Shown: positions 1 to 8,699, counted from the stretch's first letter. The stretch is DNA of 64,000 nucleotides from Butyrivibrio sp. MB2005 (GCF_000424285.1 NZ_AUJP01000018.1:1-64000), one strand, 5' to 3'. The notes: a model not told the origin generated them from the sequence alone. Translations and numbers: made by a program.

Positions 1-1
1 G

Positions 2-70
2 GATGATGAAATTCGCCCTGTTGTAAAGAACTGCAGATGCCCTGCAAATATCCTGGCAGTAACTGTATAG
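2..70 (+). CDS. Possible C-terminal end of an unidentified protein
   Basis: From base 2 one frame stays open for 22 codons and ends in TAG at 68-70. The residues include a Cys-Arg-Cys-Pro stretch near the end. The window cuts off any upstream part, so neither the gene nor its family can be named. It may be a chance reading frame. The remaining bases up to 204 are AT-rich and hold no other recognisable gene. Confidence 0.2.
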   Translation, partial: DDEIRPVVKNCRCPANILAVTV

Positions 71-204
71 TGTGTTGTTTTTAGCTATTCTGTACTGCCT
101 TGTCCTATACACAGTTGAGATTTCCTTTCCAAAAGATTATATTAGTATTATAGCATAATTTCCAAGAGTAATCAAAACATTTGTTCTTTTTAGAAGGAGT
201 TTTT

Positions 205-474
205 ATGGATAACTACAGAAGAGGTTCACATTCAGTTTACCTGCTTACCTATCATATCATTTTTGTCACTAAGTTCAGGAAAAAGGTGATAACCAATGAG
301 ATGGGGGATTTCATGAAAAATCATGCGGCTTATCTGTGTGGAAGGATGGACTGCGATATGCTTTCTGCTGAGACAGATGAGGATCATATACACATGCTTA
401 AATACTCTGTGAGGACATCTTTGTCTCCGGTATTTCTTATATGTCTTGGAAGGGACATCGCCCCTTTTGGTTGA
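205..474 (+). pseudogene. tnpA: Truncated IS200/IS605-type transposase TnpA
   Basis: The reading frame starts at ATG 205 behind a good ribosome site (AGAAGGAG at 192-199). It encodes the N-terminal part of a Y1 HUH transposase: the family start YHIIFVTKFRKKVI and the metal-binding His-x-His motif in DEDHIHML (about residues 57-64) are present. Similarity appears to run a little further (KYS..TSLS), then the frame diverges and stops at 472-474. The C-terminal half with the catalytic tyrosine is missing, so the protein should be inactive. No tnpB partner is visible. The remnant suggests an old insertion that lost its right half. Which flank was joined is unclear, because the small minus-strand ORF at 384-731 runs into it. 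Confidence 0.75.
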
Positions 475-731
475 TCATCCACTCCTGAAGAGTATTCCCA
501 AAGGCTCGGATTATCAGCAAGAAGCTTATCATATTCTGCCTTAAGCTCTTCATCTGTCATTGCTATATAATCAATTGCTATCTCAAGGTCATCGGGCATT
601 TTGGGAACCTGATTTCCCTCACTGAAAATATCCACGTATCTCAGTCTTCTAAAATAGTCAGATCTTACAGCAATGGTGTAATTAAACAGACTTATTCCGT
701 TTTTGTCATTTTTCAAAGATTTCTTTGGCAT
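384..731 (-). CDS. Hypothetical protein, 115 aa, tail antisense to the transposase remnant
   Basis: I do not recognise this protein. It starts with ATG at 731 behind GGGGAA and is basic at its N-terminus (MPKKSLKNDK). An acidic helical stretch follows (IDYIAMTDEELKAEYDKLL), and no membrane segment or signal peptide is visible. The last 30 or so residues are encoded antisense to the truncated transposase at 205-474. The natural C-terminus may therefore have been replaced when the insertion sequence landed or decayed. The start and ribosome site support a real gene; the tail is doubtful. No neighbour suggests a function. Confidence 0.45.
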   Translation of the reverse strand: MPKKSLKNDKNGISLFNYTIAVRSDYFRRLRYVDIFSEGNQVPKMPDDLEIAIDYIAMTDEELKAEYDKLLADNPSLWEYSSGVDDQPKGAMSLPRHIRNTGDKDVLTEYLSMCI

Positions 732-872
732 TACTGTTTCCCCCTATAAAAAAACACAAATAACACACTAACTTATTCAAAAATTAAACACCTTCATTCT
801 AACACCTGCTGTCCAACAAATGTCTACACACCGGTTAACTAAGGATGTTCTTCCCTCGCTTTCGCTCGCAGC

Positions 873-912
873 AAAAAAAGAAGCACATCACTGATTTACA
901 GTGACATGCTTC
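873..912 (-). terminator. Intrinsic terminator of the polysaccharide operon
   Basis: The arms at 880-893 and 899-912 form a 14-position stem with one small internal mismatch and a 5-nt loop. In the minus-strand transcript it is followed at once by seven Us (A-run at 873-879). It lies just past the stop codon of the last gene at 923. Confidence 0.85.
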
Positions 913-922
913 CATATATTCT

Positions 923-2191
923 TTATGAAAATTTTCCTGTTAAATAGAATTTCAACATCATCTCTGCCTGGGTCTTAACATCAAAGCCCGCTGCAGCTAT
1001 CTGTGATATGATTGGACTTGATGAAGCCTGCCTGTCTCCGATGGGAATACCATATTCATCATCATTTATTCCGCTCAGCATCAAATCATTTAAAATTTTT
1101 CTGGCCCATGTTGCAGGTGCTTCCTCTATACTCATCCTGCTTACAAGAGGGGTGATATCAACCTCCGGCGTTATGGAATCTGATACAAGACATTGAAGTC
1201 CTGCTGCCTGTGCTTCTACTACTGTGCCGGGAAGTCCCTCGTAACGAGAAGGGAAAAGAAAATAGTCCATTGCCTGATAATATTCATTGGCATTACTCTT
1301 ATTGCCTGCAAAGATTACCTTATCCGAAATCTTAAGGTCGTGACATAGCTGCTTCATAGTATCCATCAGCTCGCCTTCTCCCAACATCAGAAGTCTTATT
1401 CTCATACCGTGCAGCATGCTGAAGGAGTTAACCTCGTCATGATCAAGGATTCGCAAAAACTCAGCAAATACCTTTATCAGATACTCATGGTTCTTGGCAT
1501 AGTGAAAACGACCCACATGTCCAATCACTATGGCATTGGAAAGCCCCAGCTCTTTCCTTATTCTCTCCCTGGCTTCAGAATTATAGACGAATCGCCTTAA
1601 GTCTATGGCATTGGGAATGATCCTTACAAGGCCGCCGTCAGTAAGTGTATCTCCAAACACAGCCCTTGCAGCATTCTCTGTACATGAAAACCTAAGGTCA
1701 CAGGTCTCTGTATTACTCAAAGGATGACGGATAATCTTAGTAACTATTCCCTTGATTCCCGGGTCAACTCCCGCGCTTCTAGCATGGGCTATCGTAGTTC
1801 CGATGCCACAGGTCTTGGCGATAGGAAGATATATGGCCGCAGTACTTGTCATATGACCCTGAACCATTTTCCACTCGCCTCTATGCTGCATAAAAAACAT
1901 ACGGATAGCATTCTTATAATCCCTGAGATTGGTTCCGTGATATCTTGGAATGCAGTATATATTGCCACCCAGCTTCCTTACTGCTGCATCAAAATAGTCT
2001 GGCTTCCTTACAAGCATAAGTTCATCGGATGTAGGGCACTTTTTGCCTGTGGGCTCAGCTGCAGCGTGAACAAGAAAGTCAAACTGAACCTTTTCCCTGT
2101 CTATATGTCTGTATAAATCCATTATTCGGCTCTCGGCACCGCCAAGGCCCAGTGTACCAAAAACATGTAATATTCGAATAGGCTCCGCCAT
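923..2191 (-). CDS. Glycosyltransferase, GT4 family
   Basis: Predicted cytoplasmic or membrane-associated retaining glycosyltransferase that adds a sugar from a nucleotide donor to a surface polysaccharide. The N-terminal glycine-rich loop (HVFGTLGLGGAE) fits the acceptor-side Rossmann domain. The C-terminal donor domain contains IGHVGRFHYAKNH and the GT4 E-x7-E motif in the context RYEGLPGTVVEAQAAG. At about 422 residues the length is normal. I chose ATG 2191 over the GTG at 2200 because a purine-rich ribosome site (AGAGGTGG) lies correctly before it, inside the end of the upstream gene. It is the last gene of the operon and is followed by a terminator. Donor and acceptor sugars cannot be told from sequence. 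Confidence 0.9.
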   Translation of the reverse strand: MAEPIRILHVFGTLGLGGAESRIMDLYRHIDREKVQFDFLVHAAAEPTGKKCPTSDELMLVRKPDYFDAAVRKLGGNIYCIPRYHGTNLRDYKNAIRMFFMQHRGEWKMVQGHMTSTAAIYLPIAKTCGIGTTIAHARSAGVDPGIKGIVTKIIRHPLSNTETCDLRFSCTENAARAVFGDTLTDGGLVRIIPNAIDLRRFVYNSEARERIRKELGLSNAIVIGHVGRFHYAKNHEYLIKVFAEFLRILDHDEVNSFSMLHGMRIRLLMLGEGELMDTMKQLCHDLKISDKVIFAGNKSNANEYYQAMDYFLFPSRYEGLPGTVVEAQAAGLQCLVSDSITPEVDITPLVSRMSIEEAPATWARKILNDLMLSGINDDEYGIPIGDRQASSSPIISQIAAAGFDVKTQAEMMLKFYLTGKFS

Positions 2192-2193
2192 TA

Positions 2194-2982
2194 TTACCAC
2201 CTCTTGTGCACTAAAATGTATTTAATCCTGGCAAGGAGATACTCTTTTATCCCCTGAAATTCACCTGCTTCCACAGGGTCGGTCATAAGCCATTCATTCC
2301 AGCTGACAACCTTTCCCGTCTCAAAGACTTTGGAAAAATAATTAAAATCTTCATTGGTAAGGGTATTTGTATGAACGACAAACGTGGTGTAGCCTTCATG
2401 ATTGTCTGTCAGAGTACTGTCCTTCCTATATGAAATAGGATAGAAGGTCATATCAAAACGTCTGTAGGCATCCCTTCCAAAACCATCTGTCACCCTTCTA
2501 AAGCCCTTCTCTACAAGAGCAGTTATGGTATTTTTGTCGTAGCTGTGACTTGGTGCCATGAAAAAATCCGTGGCTATACCGTGGCTTTCAAGAATCTTCT
2601 TGCCCTCGGTGACCATCTCCAGCTGTTTCTCATAAGGGATCCCCGCAAATTCAGACTGTTTATTAAGTGGCAGCATTCCACCCTTTTTAGTGGTGTATAC
2701 ATGATGAAGACCGTGCATCGCTATGATCCATCCCTCTGACTGAAGGTCCCTCACCATTCTCCAGAAGTATGGATTCTCCTCACTGTCTGCCTCTTCATCT
2801 GTCCCCTTTTTTTGCTTTGATTCAGGTTCATCAGCTTCCACCATAAGCTTCGGATCCCTGTTATCAGGTACCACGCCTATAAGAGGTCTGATATTGTACT
2901 CATCCAGAAGTCTCTTAAATCTTCTGAATTTGCCCATATCCATACCCGGCGCGATATCATCCATTCGAATTAATATCTTCAT
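2194..2982 (-). CDS. DUF2334-type polysaccharide deacetylase-like protein
   Basis: The start MKILIRMDDIAPGMD and a later His-x-x-His-His motif (AMHGLHH) match the metal-binding pattern of the DUF2334 branch of the NodB-like deacetylase superfamily. Residues such as APSHSYD and the RVTDGFGRDA region also fit. The likely role is removal of acyl groups from a cell-surface glycan, but DUF2334 members are poorly characterised. A highly charged insert (about residues 45-65, rich in Glu, Asp and Lys) looks like a surface loop. No signal peptide is visible, so the site of action is uncertain. I placed the start at 2982, where family similarity begins; an in-frame ATG at 3024 is possible. A GC-rich hairpin at 2991-3014 sits directly before this start. 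Confidence 0.75.
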   Translation of the reverse strand: MKILIRMDDIAPGMDMGKFRRFKRLLDEYNIRPLIGVVPDNRDPKLMVEADEPESKQKKGTDEEADSEENPYFWRMVRDLQSEGWIIAMHGLHHVYTTKKGGMLPLNKQSEFAGIPYEKQLEMVTEGKKILESHGIATDFFMAPSHSYDKNTITALVEKGFRRVTDGFGRDAYRRFDMTFYPISYRKDSTLTDNHEGYTTFVVHTNTLTNEDFNYFSKVFETGKVVSWNEWLMTDPVEAGEFQGIKEYLLARIKYILVHKRW

Positions 2983-2990
2983 ACAACAAC

Positions 2991-3014
2991 GCCGCCACTT
3001 TTTAAGGTGGCGGC
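2991..3014 (-). promoter_or_regulatory. GC-rich hairpin at the start of the deacetylase-like gene
   Basis: Arms GCCGCCAC (2991-2998) and GTGGCGGC (3007-3014) form a perfect 8-bp stem with an 8-nt loop. It lies between the stop of the upstream dehydrogenase (3029) and the chosen start (2982), where a ribosome site would be expected. It could lower translation of the downstream gene, act as a weak terminator, or simply be coding if ATG 3024 is used. Confidence 0.5.
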
Positions 3015-3028
3015 ATTCCCCCATTTAA

Positions 3029-4345
3029 TTAAAGTCTCCAGTAAGCAAACTCTGCTTCGTCGAACTCATTCTTATTATAGATTCCCTTTACATCAAGGAA
3101 AACTCTCTTTCCTCGAGAAGGTGCATACCACTTTTTAATATCCTCTGTAGTGATTCCAAGGAACTCCTCATGGGCTACAGCTACGATCACTGCATCCATA
3201 TCGTGGATGTCATCCATTGTATCAAAAGCGATTCCATAAAGTCTGTTAGCTTCATCACTGTCAGCTGTAGGATCAACTACTATAGGATCGATACCATATT
3301 CCTTAAGCTCGTTATAGATATCGATAACCTTGGTATTTCTGGTGTCAGGACAGTTCTCCTTGAATGTGAATCCAAGAATACCGACTCTTGCTCCCTTAAC
3401 AGGAACGTCACCAGCGATCAGCTTCTTAACGCAGGACTCTGCAATGTACTTACCCATGTCATCGTTGATACGACGTCCTGAAAGAATGATCTGACTGTGA
3501 TAACCAAGGGACTCTGCCTTATATGTAAGGTAGTAGGGATCAACGCCGATACAGTGACCGCCTACCAGTCCGGGCTTAAAGTTCAGGAAATTCCACTTGG
3601 TTCCTGCTGCCTCAAGCACGCTCTTGGTATCTATATCCATCTTGTGGAAGATCATTGAAAGCTCGTTCATGAAAGCGATGTTGATATCACGCTGGCTGTT
3701 CTCAATAACCTTAGCAGCCTCAGCAACCTTGATGCTCTCAGCTTCATGTACACCTGCAAGAGCAACAAGCTTATATACGTTTGCAACTTCCTCAAGAGTT
3801 TCCTTATCCATACCGGAAACGATCTTGGTGATGGTCTCAAGCCTGTGAACCTTATCACCGGGATTGATACGCTCAGGTGAATATCCAACCTTGAAGTCTA
3901 CGCCGCATTTAAGACCTGACTCCTTCTCAAGGATCGGCACACATACATCCTCAGTAACACCGGGATAAACTGTTGACTCATATACTACAATAGAACCCTT
4001 TGTGAGATACTTACCAAGTGTTCTGCTGGCGCTCTCAACAGGGGTAAGATCAGGTGTGTGGTCCTCGTTAACAGGTGTGGGAACAGCTACAACATGGAAT
4101 TTACATTCTCTAAGCTTTTCGGGATCAGCTGTAAAATCTACTGCTGTCTCCTTAATTGCAGCATCTCCGACTTCTCTTGTAGGATCGATTCCCTTTTTAT
4201 AAAGGGCAACCTTCTCTGCATTGAAGTCATATCCAACTACCTTGATCTTCTTGGCAAATGCCACAGCGATGGGCATTCCTACATAACCAAGTCCTACAAG
4301 TGACAGTTTCTCCTCTCCTGAAAGGAGTCTCTCATATAAACTCAT
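3029..4345 (-). CDS. UDP-sugar 6-dehydrogenase (TviB/WbpO-like)
   Basis: NAD-dependent enzyme that oxidises C6 of a UDP-hexose or UDP-N-acetylhexosamine to the uronic acid. It supplies an acidic sugar for the polysaccharide made by the surrounding operon. The Rossmann motif (VGLGYVGMP) is at the N-terminus, followed by the central helix region with YSPERINPG. The catalytic cysteine lies in GGHCIGVDPYYL. That variant is typical of the UDP-GlcNAc/GalNAc 6-dehydrogenases TviB and WbpO rather than UDP-glucose dehydrogenase, so an N-acetylhexosaminuronate is the likely product. The 438-residue length is normal. It is preceded on the same strand by the GT4 gene at 4426. Confidence 0.9.
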   Translation of the reverse strand: MSLYERLLSGEEKLSLVGLGYVGMPIAVAFAKKIKVVGYDFNAEKVALYKKGIDPTREVGDAAIKETAVDFTADPEKLRECKFHVVAVPTPVNEDHTPDLTPVESASRTLGKYLTKGSIVVYESTVYPGVTEDVCVPILEKESGLKCGVDFKVGYSPERINPGDKVHRLETITKIVSGMDKETLEEVANVYKLVALAGVHEAESIKVAEAAKVIENSQRDINIAFMNELSMIFHKMDIDTKSVLEAAGTKWNFLNFKPGLVGGHCIGVDPYYLTYKAESLGYHSQIILSGRRINDDMGKYIAESCVKKLIAGDVPVKGARVGILGFTFKENCPDTRNTKVIDIYNELKEYGIDPIVVDPTADSDEANRLYGIAFDTMDDIHDMDAVIVAVAHEEFLGITTEDIKKWYAPSRGKRVFLDVKGIYNKNEFDEAEFAYWRL

Positions 4346-4425
4346 TTTTATACCTCGTCAAATTTTCTTATCTCACATGGCTGTAAGATAGAATATTACC
4401 TATCTATTATACTATGCATGTCAAA

Positions 4426-5526
4426 TTACTTAGCAGATTCAAGCTCCTTTTTATACGCATCTATAACAAGCTGTCTGTCAAAGTGCTTCTCTATATGCTC
4501 TCTGCCAAGCTTTCCCATTTTGGCTCTGTCTTCTTCTGACAGTGAAAGCATTTTTCTTATGGCGTCTTCAAGGGATTTTGTATTTTTTATCTCAAAGGTG
4601 AAGCCGCTTATATCAGGCTCAATTGCTTCTATACAGCCATGAATATCTGAACATAAAATAGGTCTTCCGCAGGCTGCTGCCTCAAGTAGCACGTTGGACA
4701 TTCCTTCGTGATAAGAAGGATGAACGATTACATGGCTCTCTGCCATAACCGGCTCTACGTTATCAAGATGGCCATGATAAATGATAATCCCCTTATCCTC
4801 CATCTCCTTGATAAGAGGCTCATAAACTTCTCTCTCATCCTCTTCATACTCGCCCACAAGATCAAAATAGACGTTTTTATATTCAGAGGTAATGTTCCTT
4901 GCAGCTTCAAGGTACTCGGCTATTCCTTTATCTCTCATGATTCTGATGACAGCAAGAAAATGAACACCCTCAGCTTCAGATGAATACTCATGAAAAGGAT
5001 GGGCGGTCAGATTCACACCGGATCCCGGAAGAAGTCCCGCATTTTTCTTTGCAACGCCTCTGTCCTGCATAAACTTCTTATTGCGCTCATTCTGGAAAAA
5101 TACTTTTCTTGCGCCAGCTGTAGCGGTTTTATAAAAAGCGATAAGGGCTTTACTCATAATTCCGCCGTTTTCAATAGCCATTCCAAGGCCTGTAATGTTG
5201 CAGATATAAGGAGTGCGGGTAAGTCTTGCAGCCATTCCTCCATAGAGATTGGGCTTTATGGTATAGGTCAGAACAAATCCCGGTTTTATCTCCCTAATAA
5301 GCTTCTTATACGCCATCATAAGGGCAAAATCCTTGGCAGGATTCATCCCATGTCTGTTAAAGGCTGTCTCTACTATACTTACGCCAAGATTTTTGAGCTT
5401 AGCCACATTTTCATCCGGAGGAACCGACACTATAACTTCATGTCCATCTGCCATAAATGATTCTAAAAGCTCCCGCCTGAAAAGATAAAGGCCATTGGCA
5501 TAATTAGTCAAAATAAGAATTTTCAT
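4426..5526 (-). CDS. Glycosyltransferase, GT4 family
   Basis: Predicted GT4 glycosyltransferase of capsule or exopolysaccharide synthesis. The N-terminal domain starts with MKILILTNYANGLYLFRREL and contains TYTIKPNLYGGMAA, a pattern common in transferases of undecaprenyl-linked glycans. The C-terminal domain carries VIRIMRDKGIAEYLEAA and the E-x7-E motif (YHEGMSNVLLEAAACGRP). Length (366 residues) is normal. Its ATG overlaps the stop of the upstream ATP-grasp gene by four bases, which implies translational coupling. The sugar specificity cannot be read from sequence. Confidence 0.9.
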   Translation of the reverse strand: MKILILTNYANGLYLFRRELLESFMADGHEVIVSVPPDENVAKLKNLGVSIVETAFNRHGMNPAKDFALMMAYKKLIREIKPGFVLTYTIKPNLYGGMAARLTRTPYICNITGLGMAIENGGIMSKALIAFYKTATAGARKVFFQNERNKKFMQDRGVAKKNAGLLPGSGVNLTAHPFHEYSSEAEGVHFLAVIRIMRDKGIAEYLEAARNITSEYKNVYFDLVGEYEEDEREVYEPLIKEMEDKGIIIYHGHLDNVEPVMAESHVIVHPSYHEGMSNVLLEAAACGRPILCSDIHGCIEAIEPDISGFTFEIKNTKSLEDAIRKMLSLSEEDRAKMGKLGREHIEKHFDRQLVIDAYKKELESAK

Positions 5527-6512
5527 TGCATTCTGCCCTTTAAGTTTGCAAGGCTGTCAATAACTACGCTGTCATACATCATCATGACCACATCTTCTTC
5601 ATACTGTCCGATAACAGGCTCATTTTTCTCCTTGTCATGGACATTCTTATATATGAAGGCAGGGAAATCTACGCCTGCGCCGTATGCATGAAGGTATGCA
5701 CCGCCAAATCTGGGATTAATCTCTGAGAGGTAATATTTGCCATCCTGGTAAAAGAGATCCATATCAAGCGGTCCGTTGAATCTGAATACCTTAAGTGCTT
5801 CCTTTACGAAATCAAAAAGTGCTTCATCCTTAAAGGATATTGTCTTGTTGGCACCGCCTATGGTGGTGGATATCTTTTTCTTTGAAAAAATCGCAATTAC
5901 TTCATTGGTAATAGTATCAACATAGACATCAGCATCCATGTCTTTTCCTGTCATAAGCTCCTGAATGATAAGTGAAGGATCGGTAGCCGTTACCTCTTCA
6001 AGAAGTTCTATTGTATCTACTCTTCTTGCTCCAACGCTTCCGCTGCCGGTTCTTGGCTTTACAAATACAGGAAGTGAGATGGCATTCTTTTTATAATCTT
6101 CATGGAACTCAGCAAAGCTTCCGTATGTCTTTACTGTGTTGATCCCCTTTTCACTGAGGTACTTAAACATCTCATATTTATCAAAGCAAAGGTCTGCCGT
6201 CTCCTTATAGGGAGCAAGAACCTCTACGCCTATCTCTTCAAACTTCGCACGGTTGTCTGCAAGTATTGAGATCTCAGGATCAATAAGTGTGGTAACTGCA
6301 TTTATTTTTTCCTTTTTACAGATATCAAGAATTATTCCGATGTAAGTGGGATCTGTGATGAGCGGAACCTGATAGCTGGCATCTGCAAAAGCAAGAGCCG
6401 GCGCATAGGGGCTGTTATCTGTTACAACAAGTCTTACCTTATCCCCAAGAGTCTTCCTAAAATCCTTTAAAAGCTCACATCTTCTTCCAACACTGCAAAA
6501 CAATATATTCAT
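5523..6512 (-). CDS. ATP-grasp enzyme in polysaccharide locus
   Basis: Member of the ATP-grasp superfamily, in the carbamoyl-phosphate-synthase-like large-subunit branch. The N-terminal preATP-grasp domain (MNILFCSVGRRCELL, then VTDNSPYAPAL) precedes the ATP-binding region with VFVKPRTGSGSVGA. Metal-ligand residues lie in the DMDLFY and LSEINPRFGG segments near the end. Such enzymes ligate a carboxylate to an amine or similar nucleophile with ATP. Here it probably decorates a sugar, for example by an amide bond to an amino acid, but this is inferred only from the locus. Its ribosome site is AAGGAG before ATG 6512. It sits between the initiating transferase and a GT4 gene. Confidence 0.8.
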   Translation of the reverse strand: MNILFCSVGRRCELLKDFRKTLGDKVRLVVTDNSPYAPALAFADASYQVPLITDPTYIGIILDICKKEKINAVTTLIDPEISILADNRAKFEEIGVEVLAPYKETADLCFDKYEMFKYLSEKGINTVKTYGSFAEFHEDYKKNAISLPVFVKPRTGSGSVGARRVDTIELLEEVTATDPSLIIQELMTGKDMDADVYVDTITNEVIAIFSKKKISTTIGGANKTISFKDEALFDFVKEALKVFRFNGPLDMDLFYQDGKYYLSEINPRFGGAYLHAYGAGVDFPAFIYKNVHDKEKNEPVIGQYEEDVVMMMYDSVVIDSLANLKGRMQ

Positions 6513-6526
6513 AGTTCTAATACTCC

Positions 6527-7186
6527 TTACTGATCACTTTCTTTATTGGAAGGAGTCCCTTTGAAGGCCTCCATGGTAGCGTCCGTTGCGCTATTTACAT
6601 CGCTGTGATCAAGCACTACCTTTACAGTCATAAATATTATCTTCACATCAAGTGCGAAGGATAGGTTTCTTACATAATAAACATCTTTTTCAAATTTATC
6701 TTCCCAGCTGATGAGGTTTCGTCCATTAACCTGAGCCCATCCTGTAAGTCCCGGCCTCACATCATGTCTGTGATGCTGCTCTTCATTATAAAGAGGAAGA
6801 TATTTAACAAGAAGGGGTCTTGGTCCCACAAAGCTCATGTCTCCCTTCAGGATATTGAAAAACTCAGGAAGCTCATCAAGGCTGGTGCTTCGAAGCTTCT
6901 TACCAAAATTCGTAAGTCTTACTTCATCGGGAAGAAGCTCTCCGTTTTCATCTCTTTCATCTGTCATGGTTCTGAACTTATAGAGATTAAAGACCTTCTC
7001 ATCCTTACCGGGACGGGGCTGCTTGAAAATCACAGGGCTTCCAAGCTTAACCCTCACAAGGATTATAAGTATCAGATAAAGCCATGAAAAACATATAAGT
7101 ACAAGCAGGGATATTATGATATCTAAAAGTCTTTTGAAAAAGCTTCCATATAATCCATGCTTAATTTTATTATCATTGTTTGACAT
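6527..7186 (-). CDS. Initiating sugar transferase (PglC/WcaJ C-terminal type)
   Basis: Transfers a sugar-1-phosphate from a UDP-sugar to undecaprenyl phosphate, the first step of the polysaccharide repeat unit. One long hydrophobic helix (about residues 18-48) anchors it in the membrane, as in small monotopic PglC-like enzymes. The family motifs [31 protein letters not shown] and [14 protein letters not shown] are intact. At 219 residues it lacks the extra N-terminal domains of WcaJ-type proteins. I use ATG 7186, since the TTG codon before it lies too close to the ribosome site GGGGGA. It is the first gene of the minus-strand operon and is divergent from the YitT gene. Confidence 0.92.
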   Translation of the reverse strand: MSNNDNKIKHGLYGSFFKRLLDIIISLLVLICFSWLYLILIILVRVKLGSPVIFKQPRPGKDEKVFNLYKFRTMTDERDENGELLPDEVRLTNFGKKLRSTSLDELPEFFNILKGDMSFVGPRPLLVKYLPLYNEEQHHRHDVRPGLTGWAQVNGRNLISWEDKFEKDVYYVRNLSFALDVKIIFMTVKVVLDHSDVNSATDATMEAFKGTPSNKESDQ

Positions 7187-7258
7187 CAACGGTGTCCCCC
7201 GTTTTCATTATTTGCACAACAAAGTTATCACAGTAGATATTATAAATCAATCTCTTTG

Positions 7259-7287
7259 TTGTTATTGCCTTTTTTGTGCATTATACT
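7259..7287 (+). promoter_or_regulatory. Candidate promoter for the YitT-type gene
   Basis: TTGTTA (7259-7264) and TATACT (7282-7287) are separated by 17 bases, giving a plausible vegetative promoter 70 bases before the start at 7357. TATAAT boxes also occur on the minus strand at 7280-7285 and 7291-7296, so the divergent polysaccharide operon may start from the same spacer. No good minus-strand -35 box is visible. Confidence 0.45.
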
Positions 7288-7356
7288 GTGATTATATAAC
7301 AAAACACATCAAAAAAATGTTCTTATTATTAATATATTTTGTTAGGGGATTTTTAT

Positions 7357-8217
7357 ATGAAGGCAACCTTAAAAAAGGATTCTATTCGTCTAATCGTTGT
7401 TCTTGCAGCAGCTTTCCTTATGTCTGTGAACATCCAGTCTTTTATCAATGCAGGAGGTCTGTTCCCGGGCGGAGCACAGGGTCTTACCATCGTGGTTCAG
7501 CGAATTGTACTGAAATATACCGGCATAAGTATTCCATATTCGCCTGTTAATATCATCCTGAACATTTTCCCCATCTATCTGGGATTTCGCTACATAGGAA
7601 AAAGATTTACCATTTTCTCAATGATCATGGTGCTGGCAAACGGCTTTTTTGTAGATATAATTCCTGCCCATGCTATCACATACGACCCGCTTCTTATCGC
7701 TGTTTTCGGCGGTATTATAAACGCAGTAGCTATCTGCATGTGCCTCTCGGTGGATGCCACCAGCGGCGGAACAGATTTTATCTCAATCTATCTGTCACAG
7801 AAAAAAGGCGTGGATTCATTCCCCTTTATCCTTGGTATAAATACCGTGATCCTTCTTATCGCAGGTATCTACTTTGGTTGGGAAAAAGCCCTCTATTCCA
7901 TGATATTCCAGTATGTTACAACTCAGGTTCTGCATATTCTCTACAGAGTTTATCAGCAGCAGACTCTTTTCATCATCACGGATAAACCGGCTGAAGTATG
8001 CGATCTTATATACAGGGTTGCCAATCACGGTGCTACTCTTATGCACGGCGAAGGTTCTTTCGAGCACCAGAACAAAATGATCGTTTATTCCGTAGTAAGT
8101 GCCTCAGATACAAGAAAACTCATCCCCGCGATAAAGAAGATAGACGAAAACGCCTTTATCAACTCTATTCGCACGGATGAGGTTCGTGGTAATTTCTATT
8201 TAAGACCCAGAGATTAA
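7357..8217 (+). CDS. YitT family membrane protein
   Basis: Polytopic membrane protein of the YitT family (an N-terminal DUF161-like membrane part followed by a DUF2179 cytoplasmic domain). Five or so hydrophobic helices span about residues 10-180, with family features VNIQSFINAGGLFPGGAQGL and DATSGGTDFISIYLS. The last 90 residues form the soluble domain. The substrate or role is not firmly known for the family. I chose ATG 7357 behind TTAGGGGAT, rather than an upstream TTG. The stop codon overlaps that of the convergent zinc-ribbon gene by four bases. Confidence 0.9.
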   Translation: MKATLKKDSIRLIVVLAAAFLMSVNIQSFINAGGLFPGGAQGLTIVVQRIVLKYTGISIPYSPVNIILNIFPIYLGFRYIGKRFTIFSMIMVLANGFFVDIIPAHAITYDPLLIAVFGGIINAVAICMCLSVDATSGGTDFISIYLSQKKGVDSFPFILGINTVILLIAGIYFGWEKALYSMIFQYVTTQVLHILYRVYQQQTLFIITDKPAEVCDLIYRVANHGATLMHGEGSFEHQNKMIVYSVVSASDTRKLIPAIKKIDENAFINSIRTDEVRGNFYLRPRD

Positions 8218-8699
8218 TATAATGATCCGATCATTCCAAGGAATGCTGCTCCAAACATCATTACAAAAATGAATGAAAGAACATAAACGATTACCATCCA
8301 GATAAGCCTGGCTCTTGCCCAGTTCTTCTTGCTCTCCTTGGTACCGTCGCTTACAGCCCAAACAATAAGCATGATGAAGCCTACAAGCGGGATGCATGTG
8401 ATAAGGAATGTAAGAAGCCAGTCACCAAGTGAAACAGGCTCATTATTCACAGGCATGTATCCGTAAGGAGCTCCGCCCTGAGGGCCATACATAGGCTGCT
8501 GATACTGGGGCTGATAAACAGGCTGCTGGTACAAAGGCTGCTGATACTGAGGCTGAGGGTCAGGCTCAGCAGGGTTAACAGTTGAAGCTGCTTCTCCCTC
8601 GCTTACAGGTACTGTAGCGGTTTCAACAGGTGCACCGCAATTAGGGCAAAAGGCCATATGGTCTTCAACATTGGCATTACATTTTGAACAAATCTTCAT
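8214..8699 (-). CDS. Zinc-ribbon membrane protein with Pro/Gln-rich linker
   Basis: The first 25 residues form a zinc ribbon with Cys4, Cys7, Cys18 and Cys21. A low-complexity linker follows (about residues 45-80), made of repeated Gln-Pro-Tyr units such as YQQPLYQQPVYQPQYQQP. Two hydrophobic helices lie at about residues 97-115 and 130-155. This layout is common in Firmicutes proteins of unknown function. A second protein with the same kind of N-terminal ribbon is at 37435-38742. The start ATG 8699 follows a strong ribosome site (GAGGAGGA). A candidate promoter overlaps the end of the upstream SulP gene. Confidence 0.8.
   Translation of the reverse strand: MKICSKCNANVEDHMAFCPNCGAPVETATVPVSEGEAASTVNPAEPDPQPQYQQPLYQQPVYQPQYQQPMYGPQGGAPYGYMPVNNEPVSLGDWLLTFLITCIPLVGFIMLIVWAVSDGTKESKKNWARARLIWMVIVYVLSFIFVMMFGAAFLGMIGSLY

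Noticed and set aside
8219..8250. Two small adjacent palindromes after the YitT-type gene, considered as its terminator
   Set aside because: Each stem is only six base pairs and no U-run follows.
8455..8580. Short tandem repeats that might be a CRISPR array or satellite
   Set aside because: They encode the Gln-Pro-Tyr linker of the zinc-ribbon protein in frame; units are short and have no unique spacers.
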